Origin: Candidatus Poribacteria bacterium
GTDB lineage: Bacteria; Poribacteria; WGA-4E; WGA-3G
NCBI GenBank assembly: GCA_022394775.1
Contig: JAGFCB010000018.1
Location: 1-59,421 of the forward strand
Reading direction: 5' to 3'
Length of the DNA stretch: 59,421 nt
Positions 43,701-52,397 of the stretch are shown here, in pieces. The position numbers and the translations under genes were made by a program. Within the stretch, counting starts at the first letter, position 1, and each line of letters opens with the position of its first letter. Below the pieces are notes generated by a model. It was given only the letters and a program-made list of their open reading frames with translations, did no database searches and had not been told where the DNA came from.

Positions 43701-44881
43701 GGACCAAAAGGCACAGCGCGTGTATCCTCGAAGCTGCCATCCTTCGCCCAACCGGGTCCGACCCGGTTTTCCCACAGCAGTTTCCCCTCGATCGAAGGAA
43801 AACTCTGATGCCAACCGTTATAGGCAACATCGGCGAAGTCAATCAACCCATCTATCCAACCTGCGGAGTAGCGCAACAAGTCTGTGTCGAATACCACTGT
43901 GCCACTTGCGAGATCTGGGGTGAGCGGGATAACAATGCCTTTGTAAGTAAGGTTATTCGCATTCGCGGCGACAGCTGTAGAGAGGTAAGGACCATAATCC
44001 ATATCCCGCCACGGCTGCCCGGTGTTAGCACGCCAACCGGGTGGATAGCGGTGCGGGACTTCGCGGTTGAGGCACCAATAGACACCGTTAACGACAAGGC
44101 GACGAAAGTCGCTCACTCTGAAGTCCTCTGGGTGTCCCATTGTCGTTGTAAACACGCGTCCACCGCCGGAATGCGTGTGCGTCCATGCAATTGGATTGAC
44201 TGTCTCTGCCCCGCCGCGCTCCCCTTCGGGAAAGACAGGACGACCTTGTACTAAAATTTGGGCATCTTTCGGAGGATAGTCGGGGCGCACGTGGTAAGTC
44301 CAAGAGCGGACGTGGAACGCTGGACTCACACCTGTAAGGATTGGATGATTGCCAACGGTTGTAGCATCGGTGCTTGCGTCGTGTCCGTAGTGGTAAATCC
44401 ACGGTGCACCGAGCTCGCGAGCACCGAAATTATTCCACCACATTGCACGCGGATCTGCTTCTTCGTAGGCAAAGGCGTGCGTCGTTGTACGGAACGCGAC
44501 GATGGGACCGCCCCGGTCGATGTACTTTTGTAATAACGCAAGTTGGGCATCAGGCAGTTGACGAAACCGCAGATACAAAACGAGGAGGTCGGCAGTCTCT
44601 AAGGCATCAAGACCGTTGATGCTGTTCGCCTCGCCGCCTCCAAGTACGTCGTCGATGAGGAGTGTAGTGCGGAAGCCGTAGTGGTCTGCTAAGACCTGCG
44701 CCAACGCGGGCATTGTTACCTCAGAGCGGTACTCATTTTCGCCTACAACGAAGACGAGGTGTGGTTGCGCATGACCAATGGATGTGAATATACAAGGCGC
44801 GAGCAGGAAGCATAGTATATAAATTGAAATTCGCTTTGTCCATGGGACCGAGACGTTGAGCGGGAGACTTAAATTTGACAT
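40775..44881 (-). CDS. Exported giant protein: ThuA-like + DUF6797-like + LamG + sorbosone-dehydrogenase-like
   Basis: A 1368-residue exported protein with a signal sequence (RISIYILCFLLAPCIFTSIG, cleavage near AHAQ). Residues about 42-260 are a ThuA-like (glutamine-amidotransferase-fold) domain (HLVFVVGENEYRSEVTMPAL, GGPIVAFRTTTHAFAYEE, VFTTTMGHPEDFR). Residues about 285-560 match a DUF6797-type beta region (YGPYLSTAVAANANNLTYKG). Residues about 650-850 are a LamG/concanavalin domain (GHWHFEEGSGSH, DDLQLYNRALSPDEM). Residues about 870-1240 resemble a glucose/sorbosone dehydrogenase propeller (GLKIVGQQIYVVGRDQITRL). Such chains occur in Planctomycetes and are thought to bind and oxidise polysaccharide-derived sugars. 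No Shine-Dalgarno is visible. A family A repeat sits just upstream. Confidence 0.82.
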   Translation of the reverse strand: MSNLSLPLNVSVPWTKRISIYILCFLLAPCIFTSIGHAQPHLVFVVGENEYRSEVTMPALAQVLADHYGFRTTLLIDDVLGGGEANSINGLDALETADLLVLYLRFRQLPDAQLALLQKYIDRGGPIVAFRTTTHAFAYEEADPRAMWWNNFGARELGAPWIYHYGHDASTDATTVGNHPILTGVSPAFHVRSWTYHVRPDYPPKDAQILVQGRPVFPEGERGGAETVNPIAWTHTHSGGGRVFTTTMGHPEDFRVSDFRRLVVNGVYWCLNREVPHRYPPGWRANTGQPWRDMDYGPYLSTAVAANANNLTYKGIVIPLTPDLASGTVVFDTDLLRYSAGWIDGLIDFADVAYNGWHQSFPSIEGKLLWENRVGPGWAKDGSFEDTRAVPFGPLPKDWAHWKGLYLHGNTVVLSYTVGTRSVLETPSLESEEKGFAFARTFHLSPSASSALVRIATIRAAEVSALHEFPRGTAVALCPQGIAPGAPGSLLAALIDAPEGTRWEPVEDELRVRFPPSEQAISAKVLIAPAIQDPLELDVWTQFVETSPPVVDLTELIQGGPQRWSEKLVTTGDIDIQRQLKVETLEINAETATWHLEKDGYLPTVLSIDNLSPILEGVGGADQCIAVLRPLTETTQSASVDEHRSDPALVGHWHFEEGSGSHTVSATPEKTAIVLDGVRWEAGQWGDSLAFDGGAEARFDENLALDFDTTDLTFAAWIATENDGTIFAESLEASEWVPNGKTFFIRDGQLTFDVGWIGVIGGGQSVDDGAWHHVGLTWRHQSGAVTLFLDGEIAAKSVLKPEAPLEDDVWRLGFTAPDFPDEDPWFEGQLDDLQLYNRALSPDEMSTLYQQRQEPPLIAAALVEPVTGAKWRVDTERVSLHRPADTTASLLIWEGSESKLSDFAQLVENDGLDPGQPFAIDRINWPAQNPWASWLRFGGFDFFPDGNRASLSTWNGDVWTVSGLNDTLDALVWQRIATGLNQPLGLKIVGQQIYVVGRDQITRLVDLNADGETDFYENFNNDTYNSEHFHEQVMDLQTDAAGNFYYMKSARHALRAQHPHHGTLIRVSPNGEQSTVIAYGFRASNGLGIGPGPTFYGTDQEGYWMPANRLNRITVPGRFYGNRWGWYPPSEPPGIYEPPLCWIAPFVDRSPAAPIWIPTDTWAEMSDSLLSLSYGTGKVYTVLQHQTETTVQGALTELGVELPTGLMRGRFHRISGELYLVGLFGWSSDKQEDTGFYRIRRTGALLRTPKSFRAVSDGLIINFYAPLAPESAQNPENWRVQSWEYRWTENYGSPQLKRSGEEGRDIHPVEAAVLSADGKTVFLKIPSLTPTMQFHLNITCSFADGIPLDCYLHGTIHALEDGHSTEAP

Positions 44882-44946
44882 ATTTTGTTGTTTTTACAGA
44901 TAGATTGCAGTTGCTATGAAGTATACTAAAGTTGAGGGTTTTTTGT

Positions 44947-45132
44947 TATAGTAAAACCTACAATTAACGAAACATCCATAGAAGGCTGGGTTCCAAACCC
45001 TGAAGAAATCCGCAGAAACACCCAAGCAATACGCAGAAATACCCAAGCAAAAACACCTCCAGCAAAAACCCTGCATTGGGGGTAGGTTTGTTATTTTCTT
45101 AAAGTGTTGATTTATTTTTCGATTTTACTAAA
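44947..45132 (+). repeat. Family A element filled with a six-unit minisatellite
   Basis: Left end TATAGTAAAACC and right end near GATTTTACTA. Outer parts are nearly identical to the 118-bp copies at 15917 and 21899. In the hairpin (GGCTGGGTTCCAAACCC) about 68 extra bases are inserted: units beginning GAAGAAATCC, GCAGAAACACCCAA, GCAATAC, GCAGAAATACCCAA, GCAAAAACACCTCCA and GCAAAAACCCT. The element then continues as GCATTGGGGGTAGGTTTG. Confidence 0.8.
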
Positions 45133-45347
45133 AATAATAATTATGATGAATTCCTTTATAATCCTGATGTATCGCATTCAATCACCTCTGCAAAGAATAT
45201 AACAGATGCTCCTAAAAATATCAATAAAAATCAGATGGATTCAGAGTCATTCAATTCTCCAAATTTCAGACCGGTTTCGGATAACAAAACCTAACAATCT
45301 GTGTTATCCGAGATTTGCAGGGTCTGCGTCCATAAGTAACATATATA

Positions 45348-45434
45348 GGACTTACACATTTTTCCAGATAACGAACCTACGACGCATGCAGGCGGGGTTT
45401 GAAACCCCGCCTGCAAGGGGGCTGCCTAAATCCT
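45348..45434 (+). repeat. Family B element, subtype 2, empty copy
   Basis: AGGACTTACACATTTTTCCA at the left, AAATCCT at the right, with an intact hairpin GGCGGGGTTTGAAACCCCGCC. It is the unfilled counterpart of 27516-27624. The sequence between 45133 and 45347 is AT-rich and holds no recognisable feature. Confidence 0.65.
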
Positions 45435-45483
45435 AATATATTCAGACAATCCGATGAGTGAATACCTTTGGCTTAAGCGGCAC

Positions 45484-45512
45484 TTGCAATTTACTGCATT
45501 TTAGGGTATAAT
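45484..45512 (+). promoter_or_regulatory. Promoter of the small RNA
   Basis: TTGCAA (45484-45489), 17-base spacer, TATAAT (45507-45512). Transcription expected to start near 45519. Confidence 0.65.
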
Positions 45513-45518
45513 TAAAAA

Positions 45519-45672
45519 GGTTTTAAATCACGAAAATTGGATAATAGCATATCAAGGGGCATCGCTTGCAAGCCGATATTTTTGAAAACTCCGCATGTTC
45601 TTTTCTCTGGGTGTTATGGCTTGCGGGTTCTAAAACTTGCTATTAGGAAAGAAAGCCCTGTAACGGCTTTTT
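45519..45672 (+). ncRNA. ssrS: Probable 6S RNA (promoter-mimic small RNA)
   Basis: A free-standing RNA of about 155 bases between its own promoter and a terminator, with no reading frame. Folding by eye gives a closing stem TAATAGCA (45542-45549) with TGCTATTA (45638-45645), then a large bubble of about 14 and 10 bases. Inside it is an 11-bp stem (GCTTGCAAGCC, 45564-45574, with 45618-45628, using some G-U pairs) and an apical arm. This closing stem, central bubble and terminal arm is the open-promoter mimic of 6S RNA. The AGCCGATATTT and CTCCGC segments also match, from memory, parts of E. coli 6S RNA. 6S RNA binds sigma-70 RNA polymerase and damps transcription in stationary phase. The identification rests on eye inspection and should be treated as likely, not proven. 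Confidence 0.6.
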
Positions 45673-45680
45673 AATTTTAC
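45653..45680 (+). terminator. Rho-independent terminator of the small RNA
   Basis: AAGCC, loop CTGTAAC, GGCTT followed by TTTAATTTT. The stem is short but the T tract is good. Confidence 0.65.
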
Positions 45681-45775
45681 CTTGCGAAAAAATGAAGTGC
45701 GTTTAGAGTTCCTGCGTGCGTCTCTTAAATCCGCACTCCATTCCATTACGTGCTAACATTTTTGAAATTTTTTAG

Positions 45776-46815
<1,040 letters not shown>

Positions 46816-46816
<1 letters not shown>

Positions 46817-47592
46817 TGGAAAGGACTATGCGGACACCTATCATTGCTGGAAATTGGAAACTGAACAAAACGATTTCGGAAGCGGTCGCGCTCACAACGG
46901 CGTTAAGAGCGTCGGTTGCTGATGTTAACGGCGTTGAAATTATCGTTGCTCCACCTTTTACCGCGCTTGCTGCAGTTAGCGATGCGATAGCGGGCAGCAA
47001 CATTTGCCTCTCAGCGCAGGATGTCTATTCAGAGGATAGCGGTGCGTTTACCGGTGAGGTCTCCGCGCCAATGCTTAAAGATGTGGGATGTGATTACGTC
47101 ATTATCGGGCACTCGGAACGGCGGCAATACTTCGGTGAGACGAATGAAAGCGTCAATCAGAAAGTGAAAGCGGCGTTAGCACACGACTTGAAACCGATCA
47201 TTTGTGTCGGTGAACTGCTTGAAGAGCGGGAAACAGGACGGACAGAAGCTGTGATTGAGGACCACGTTACGGGTGGTATCGTAGGCTTATCCGCTGCGGA
47301 ACTACTATCCTGTGTTATCGCTTATGAACCGGTGTGGGCAATCGGTACTGGAAAAACCGCTACACCAGATCAAGCGCAGGAGGTTCACAACTTCATTCGA
47401 GGGTTGTTGGCGAAGTCTCACTCAGTGGAAACAGCATCACAGCTATGCATTCAATACGGAGGCAGTGTTAAGCCCGAAAATACAGCAGAACTGATGGCGC
47501 AGCCCGATGTAGATGGCGCGCTCGTTGGCGGTGCGAGCCTTGAAGCGGAATCGTTTGCACAAATCGTGAAAATGGCAGTTAGTCGTCAGTAA
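46816..47592 (+). CDS. tpiA: Triosephosphate isomerase
   Basis: Interconverts dihydroxyacetone phosphate and glyceraldehyde 3-phosphate. TIM barrel of 258 residues with GNWKLNK (substrate Lys), GHSERR (catalytic His), YEPVWAIGTGKTATPDQAQE (catalytic Glu171 and loop 6), and the phosphate-binding YGGSVKPEN and GALVGGASL. The first ATG overlaps the gap stop (TAATG), so the two genes are translationally coupled. A start 12 bases later (MRTPIIAGNW) matches the family better and cannot be excluded. Confidence 0.96.
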
Positions 47593-47709
47593 TCAGTAGC
47601 CGGTTAAGCAGTTAGATGAAATGGAAAACGGATTTAAGAAAGGCACTTGAAGGAGAAACACACCTGATTAACCGCAAGGAGATTTAAAAAATTAGGAGGG
47701 AATTGTTAA

Positions 47710-48132
47710 ATGGGAATTATCATGGGTTTTATATTGTTCCTCTTTGTCCCGGTCTGCATCGTTTTGACGCTGATTATTTTGTTACAGGACAGTAAAGGGG
47801 AAGGGCTTTCATCAAGCGCGTTTGGTGGCGCCGAGATGCAGTCCGTTCTCGGTGGACGGGGTGCCGCGACTTTTCTCGGTAAACTGACGACTTGGCTTGC
47901 AATTGCGTTCATGGTGATCTCGCTTTTCCTGATGCGTTTTTACGGCGAAGGGACTGGCGGTGAACTTGCACCAATTGAGCAGACAACGACGCAAGAAGCC
48001 ACCACCGAGCCTGCTGATACTACGACAGGTGAAGGGACGGTTGAAACCACAACGGATGGAGACAGTGCCGATGATGCCCAAGACGCATCAAAGACAGAAA
48101 TTGATGGTGGCGTAACAGATACAACGGAATAG
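47710..48132 (+). CDS. secG: Preprotein translocase subunit SecG
   Basis: Small accessory subunit of the SecYEG channel. It has two transmembrane segments (IMGFILFLFVPVCIVLTLII and WLAIAFMVISLFLM) joined by the conserved loop with LQDSKGEGLSSSAFGG and VLGGRGAATFLGKLT. The tail after residue 85 is acidic and Thr-rich. A clean GGAGGG lies nine bases before the ATG. The position after tpiA is the usual one for secG in many bacteria. Confidence 0.93.
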   Translation: MGIIMGFILFLFVPVCIVLTLIILLQDSKGEGLSSSAFGGAEMQSVLGGRGAATFLGKLTTWLAIAFMVISLFLMRFYGEGTGGELAPIEQTTTQEATTEPADTTTGEGTVETTTDGDSADDAQDASKTEIDGGVTDTTE

Positions 48133-48164
48133 TTTCACTCACATATCGCAGAAAAAGTTTTAGT

Positions 48165-48584
48165 ATGTCGCACGCGCCTACAACACTTTCATGGACAGTG
48201 CATCCACTCGTTGAGAATCGGCGCAAGTCTGTGCTGTTAGGGCTTTTTCTGACACTTCTTTTGCTCTTCATCTATCTGGGTTTCCAATTAATTTATGTCG
48301 CGATCCTGTCTGCTATTTTTCTCATCGGATCGCTCTACAAATATTTTCTGCCGTTTCACCACCAGTTTGAAACAGATAAACTCATTATTACCAGCTGCTG
48401 TTTCTACAAATTGGAACGGCCTTGGGAAACGTTTCGTAGTTTTTATGTTGACGCGAACGGTGTCCTCCTCAGCCCGTTCGCCCGCCCGACACGCCTTGAA
48501 AACTTCCGCGGTGTTTACATCCGATTTGGTAAACATCCCCCTGAAGAAATCATTAGCTTCATTACCAGCAAAATCAAAGACTAA
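48165..48584 (+). CDS. Small membrane protein, possibly PH-like domain
   Basis: A 139-residue protein with two transmembrane segments in the first 65 residues (LLGLFLTLLLLFIYLGFQLI, VAILSAIFLIGSL) and a C-terminal soluble part (FETDKLIITSCCFYKLERPW, SPFARPTRLENFRGVYIRFG). The pattern of two helices then a beta-rich part resembles bacterial PH-domain (YdbS-like) membrane proteins, but I cannot assign a function. It begins 33 bases after secG. Confidence 0.6.
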   Translation: MSHAPTTLSWTVHPLVENRRKSVLLGLFLTLLLLFIYLGFQLIYVAILSAIFLIGSLYKYFLPFHHQFETDKLIITSCCFYKLERPWETFRSFYVDANGVLLSPFARPTRLENFRGVYIRFGKHPPEEIISFITSKIKD

Positions 48585-48587
48585 AGC

Positions 48588-49440
48588 TTGAAAAAAACTA
48601 AATCACCAAAAAGCCCATTACGCTATCCCGGTGGTAAATCAAGGGCACTCAAACAAATTCTGCCGCATGTTCCGCTGAATATATCAGAATTTCGCGAACC
48701 TTTCGTCGGGGGCGGTTCCGTCTTTTTTGCGATCTCAAACCTCTTTCAAGAGCGTATCAAATCCTATTGGATTAATGACCTCAACTACGATCTTTACTGT
48801 TTCTGGAAACTGTTTCTGGAAGGTGGTAAGAGACAATCCGCGAGACTTGGTTGTGGCACTGAGAGAAACACATACAATCACCACCGATGGTCGTGCTCTA
48901 TTTGAAGAGTTGACGCTGACGAAAGATCAACTGAACCAAAACCGAAACGCGCTCTGTGAATTTCAGCGGGCAGTGCGATTCTTCGTACTCAATCGAATCA
49001 CATTCTCTGGGATCGTAGATTCCGGCGGATATTCACAATCCGCTTACGAGAAGCGTTTTACGGATTCGTCTATTGAACGCGTGAAAAATATATCGCCTCA
49101 TCTTTCTGGGATTAAAATCACAAACGACGATTACACTGAAGTGCTTTTCCAAGCGGGTGACAATGTGTTTATTTTTCTCGATCCACCCTATTGGAAAGCA
49201 ACAGAGTCAAAATTATACGGTGTGAGAGGCAATCTCCATACTGCATTTGATCACGCGGAGTTCGCTAAAAACATGAGGAAGTGTCCACACAAATGGTTAA
49301 TTACATACGACGACTCACCCGTTATTAGGGAACTCTTCGATTTTGCCGAAATTCAGGAGTGGACATTGCAATACGGGATGAACAATTATCGGAAAGCGAG
49401 TGCTGCAAAAGGGAATGAGTTGTTTATTAAAAATTACTGA
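48588..49440 (+). pseudogene. D12-class (Dam-like) DNA adenine methyltransferase, disrupted by a 13-bp tandem duplication
   Basis: Two overlapping frames together give one Dam-family N6-adenine methyltransferase. The first carries the SAM-binding start RYPGGKSRAL and FVGGGSVFFA; the second carries the catalytic DPPY (FLDPPYW) and the C-terminal domain. The join is at a perfect tandem duplication of ACTGTTTCTGGAA (48796-48808 and 48809-48821). Removing one copy restores NDLNYDLYCFWKVVRDNPRD, which is the expected Dam-type sequence, and one intact frame of about 280 residues. So the gene is inactivated by a 13-bp duplication, or switched by slippage. It starts with a TTG immediately after the preceding gene. 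Confidence 0.83.
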
Positions 49441-49504
49441 TTTAAACGACAGCGCTTCGCTTTCTTGTTAAATCAGCATGCTCTCATGGAAAAAGGATAT
49501 CCGA

Positions 49505-50506
49505 ATGTCGGAAAAGATAAAATGGGGTATACTCGGTCCGGGTGGTATTGCACATAAGTTCGCTGATGCATTGAAAGCGATTCCTGATGCTGAGATTGTT
49601 GCCGTTGGTTCACGTAACCTCCAGAGAGCTGATGCATTCGCAAATGCGTTTGACATCCCGCATAGACACGGTAATTACGCTGAACTGGCAGCAAATTCTG
49701 AGGTAGATGTTGTCTATGTCGCGACACCGCACCCTTTTCACAAAGCATGTGCGATCCTGTGTCTGGAGGCGGGGAAATCGGTTCTATGCGAGAAACCGTT
49801 CACTGTGGACACCGAACAGGCTGAAGCGTTGATAGCGTGTGCACGCGAACGCAGAGAGTTTCTTATGGAAGCCATGTGGACACGCTTCATTCCTGTGATG
49901 GTTAAAGTCCGAGAGTGGTTGGCTGATGGTGCTATAGGTGAACCGTGCATGCTAACGGCAGATTTCGGGAATCGGGTGGAACTCAGTCCTGAGAATTTGG
50001 GGGGTAGATTGTTCAGTCCGAAACTGGCAGGTGGCGCGCTGCTGGATATTGGCGTTTATACCGTCTCTTTGGCGTCTATGGTGTTCGGTACCCCAACGGA
50101 CATCACAAGTTTGGCGCACATCGGGAAGACCGGTGTTGATGAACGCGCCGCGATTTTGCTCGGCTATGATGCTGGACACATTGCGAACTTATCCTGCGCT
50201 ATTACGATGCGGACCTCGCATGAAGCACGTATCTTCGGCACAAAAGGCGCGATCCATATTCCCAACTTTTCGCGCGCGACCTCTGCGACGCTTGAAGTCA
50301 TTGACAAGGAACCGCTGCGGGTCGAAATCCCATTCACTGTAAATGGTTATGAATACCAAGCGATTGAGGTAATCAACTGTTTGCGCGACAGCAAACTCGA
50401 AAGCGATATTATGCCGCTGGATGAATCTTTATCTATTATCAAAACGATGGATACAGTTAGAACACAATGGGGATTGGAATATCCGCCGTTCGGTTCTGTT
50501 TTATAG
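49505..50506 (+). CDS. Gfo/Idh/MocA family oxidoreductase
   Basis: An NAD(P)-dependent sugar or inositol dehydrogenase-type protein of 333 residues. The Rossmann loop is WGILGPGGIAHKFADAL, and EKP in VLCEKPFTVD and the C-terminal catalytic region (LAGGALLDIGVYTVSLASMV) mark the family. It is closest in pattern to dihydrodiol/xylose dehydrogenase-type members. The ATG at 49505 has AAGGA about nine bases upstream; the longer frame from 49478 adds unrelated residues. Its stop TAG is formed by the TATAGT end of a family A fragment at 50502. The next gene is a uronate-isomerase-like protein. Confidence 0.9.
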   Translation: MSEKIKWGILGPGGIAHKFADALKAIPDAEIVAVGSRNLQRADAFANAFDIPHRHGNYAELAANSEVDVVYVATPHPFHKACAILCLEAGKSVLCEKPFTVDTEQAEALIACARERREFLMEAMWTRFIPVMVKVREWLADGAIGEPCMLTADFGNRVELSPENLGGRLFSPKLAGGALLDIGVYTVSLASMVFGTPTDITSLAHIGKTGVDERAAILLGYDAGHIANLSCAITMRTSHEARIFGTKGAIHIPNFSRATSATLEVIDKEPLRVEIPFTVNGYEYQAIEVINCLRDSKLESDIMPLDESLSIIKTMDTVRTQWGLEYPPFGSVL

Positions 50507-50525
50507 TAGAACCCGTAATTATTTG
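50502..50525 (+). repeat. Family A left-end fragment providing a stop codon
   Basis: TATAGTAGAACCCGTAATTA at the end of the Gfo/Idh gene; the TAG stop is inside it. No matching right end is found in the 70 bases before the next gene. Confidence 0.55.
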
Positions 50526-50594
50526 CACACGTTTTGAAGAGAAGGTGTCAACGTCCGTTTTTTCTAATTAATTTTTCAGAAGCTGGAGGATTAG

Positions 50595-51863
50595 ATGAAC
50601 ACAAACACACAAGCAATCGCGACCACAGAACAGCTGAAAGCCGTCGTTTTAGATACGGTTAACACGCAAAGCATTACAGATATCCACACACATCTCTTTA
50701 GTCCACCCTTTGGTGACCTGCTACTGTGGGGCATAGATGAATTGCTTACTTACCACTATCTTATCGCTGAAGTCTTCCGTAAATCCGATGTCTCTTACGA
50801 TCAATTTTGGGCGATGACAAAGGCAGAACAGGCTAACTTGATATGGCAGACGCTTTTCATTGAGAACTCACCCGTGAGTGAGGCGTGCCGCGGGGTCGTG
50901 ACAACGTTAAATGAATTGGGCTTGGATGTCGGTTCACGCAATCTGCAAGACTATCGTGCCTACTTTGCGGATACGACCGTTGAAGCCTTCATTGATACGG
51001 TCTTTGAACGCTCGAAAGTCTCTAAAGTGGTGATGACGAACGATCCGTTTGATTCAGCGGAGGCACCGGTATGGGAGTCCGGTGACACTGGCGATGCGCG
51101 CTTTGAAGCGGCGCTACGGATGGATGTCCTTATAAACACCTATCAAGAAACCGGTTACGAACACCTTCGCGGTCTCGGCTATGATGTCGATCCAAATCTA
51201 TCGACAGAGAAAACCTACAAAGAGATCCGCCGATTTTTAGAGACGTGGATCCAGCGGATGAACCCGAAGTATATGGCGGTCTCGCTCCCGCCGGATTTCC
51301 AATATCCAGAAGACGGTGTTTTGGGGAGACTCTTCGACAATTGCATCTTACCAATCTCTCGTGAATTTAACGTCCCGTTCGCGTTGATGATTGGTGTGAA
51401 ACGTGCAGTTAATCCGCAACTCCAGATGGCAGGCGACGGCAGTGGGAAAGCGGATCTGACGAGTCTGGAAACACTGCTCCGTGAAAATCCAGAGAATAAG
51501 TTCCTTGTGACGCTTCTGTCCCGCGAAAACCAGCATGAATTGTGTGTTATCGGACGGAAATTCAAGAATCTGATGATATTCGGGTGCTGGTGGTTTATGA
51601 ACAATCCGAGTGTCATTGAGGAGATCACACGCGAGCGGCTTGAATTGCTGGGTTTGAGTGTTATCCCTCAGCATTCGGATGCCCGGATCTTGGATCAACT
51701 TGTCTACAAGTGGAAACACTCGCGTCGGATTATCGCAGACGTTCTGGTGGAGAAATACCAAACGTTGCTTGATGTCGGATGGACACTTACCTCGTCAGAA
51801 ATCGAACGAGATGTGAACAACCTTTTCGGTGGCAACTTCGATCGGTTCTTAAACGGAAATTAA
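50595..51863 (+). CDS. Glucuronate isomerase-like (uronate isomerase family) protein
   Basis: An amidohydrolase-fold enzyme of 422 residues. The metal-binding DIHTHLF motif is near residue 30. Typical uronate-isomerase segments follow: FGCWWFMNNPSVIEEITRER, SVIPQHSDARILDQLVYKWK and the Cys/Trp-rich centre. The classical enzyme converts glucuronate to fructuronate. This one is divergent, about 40 residues shorter, so the sugar acid substrate is uncertain. GGAGG lies before the ATG. The gene next to it is a Gfo/Idh oxidoreductase, which fits a sugar-acid catabolic pair. Confidence 0.85.
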   Translation: MNTNTQAIATTEQLKAVVLDTVNTQSITDIHTHLFSPPFGDLLLWGIDELLTYHYLIAEVFRKSDVSYDQFWAMTKAEQANLIWQTLFIENSPVSEACRGVVTTLNELGLDVGSRNLQDYRAYFADTTVEAFIDTVFERSKVSKVVMTNDPFDSAEAPVWESGDTGDARFEAALRMDVLINTYQETGYEHLRGLGYDVDPNLSTEKTYKEIRRFLETWIQRMNPKYMAVSLPPDFQYPEDGVLGRLFDNCILPISREFNVPFALMIGVKRAVNPQLQMAGDGSGKADLTSLETLLRENPENKFLVTLLSRENQHELCVIGRKFKNLMIFGCWWFMNNPSVIEEITRERLELLGLSVIPQHSDARILDQLVYKWKHSRRIIADVLVEKYQTLLDVGWTLTSSEIERDVNNLFGGNFDRFLNGN

Positions 51864-51876
51864 GCCTACCTACGCG

Positions 51877-52161
51877 CTAACAGCCACAAGGGGTTGCGTT
51901 GCATTTCGGGCAGCCTTCGGCATAAATTTGTGCTGCGTCTTCTAAAGAGATACCGAGTAGGCTCGCTAAGGTAGCGAGCCACGCAAATACATCAGCGAAT
52001 TCTTCGCGAAGTCGTTGCATATCCTGTGGCTGTTTGCGGATCTCTTTTGCTAACTCGCCGACTTCTTCAACAAACCATGTGAAGGTTAGCGGCACGCCGC
52101 GTTCGGCATCACGCGTGTAATAAATGGCTTCGATTTGCTTCTGAAACGCTTCAATCCTCAT
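51877..52161 (-). CDS. MazG-like nucleotide pyrophosphohydrolase with a C-terminal cysteine cluster
   Basis: A 94-residue all-alpha NTP-PPase domain. Magnesium-binding residues: EEVGE (Glu32, Glu33, Glu36) and EEFADVFAW (Glu54, Asp57). Members hydrolyse nucleoside triphosphates to monophosphates, cleaning non-canonical nucleotides. The last residues contain CPKCNATPCGC, four cysteines that could bind zinc, unusual for such a small MazG. The ATG is preceded by a dispersed repeat whose AAGGAAA is the likely ribosome site. Confidence 0.88.
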   Translation of the reverse strand: MRIEAFQKQIEAIYYTRDAERGVPLTFTWFVEEVGELAKEIRKQPQDMQRLREEFADVFAWLATLASLLGISLEDAAQIYAEGCPKCNATPCGC

Positions 52162-52163
52162 TC

Positions 52164-52348
52164 TTTTAAGTTTCCTTGCGGTTCGGTTAGGGTTATTGTA
52201 TAGATAAAGTCTCTCTCCGTAGATCCGCGCTCCATTTCATTACGCGCTACAGTCTTTTTAAGTTTCCTTGCGGTTCGGTTAGGTCGGTTGGTGGTTTTCA
52301 CGTTCATCTCCGTAGATCCGCTTTCCACTTCGTTCTAAGCTACGCGCT
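52164..52348 (-). repeat. Tandem pair of about 90-bp repeats carrying a ribosome-binding-site motif
   Basis: Two units (52164-52253 and 52256-52348), each beginning (plus strand) TTTTAAGTTTCCTTGCGGTT and containing CTCCGTAGATCCGC, then a CCAYTTCRTT motif and TACGCGCTA. Minus-strand reading of the unit nearest the MazG gene gives CCGAACCGCAAGGAAACTTA directly before its ATG. The same motif precedes der. The rest of the gap to 52397 shows nothing else. Confidence 0.65.
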
Positions 52349-52397
52349 ATTTTAGCTATTTTAACTGAAACCCACTGTTTTAACGCCTTGCGAATGG

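Noticed and set aside
43553..44254. 233-residue frame antisense to the ThuA-like gene
   Set aside because: Shadow frame without family resemblance or ribosome site.
44999..45072. Repeat array as a possible CRISPR
   Set aside because: Units are 7 to 15 bases, irregular and contiguous, without unique spacers, and no cas genes are nearby.
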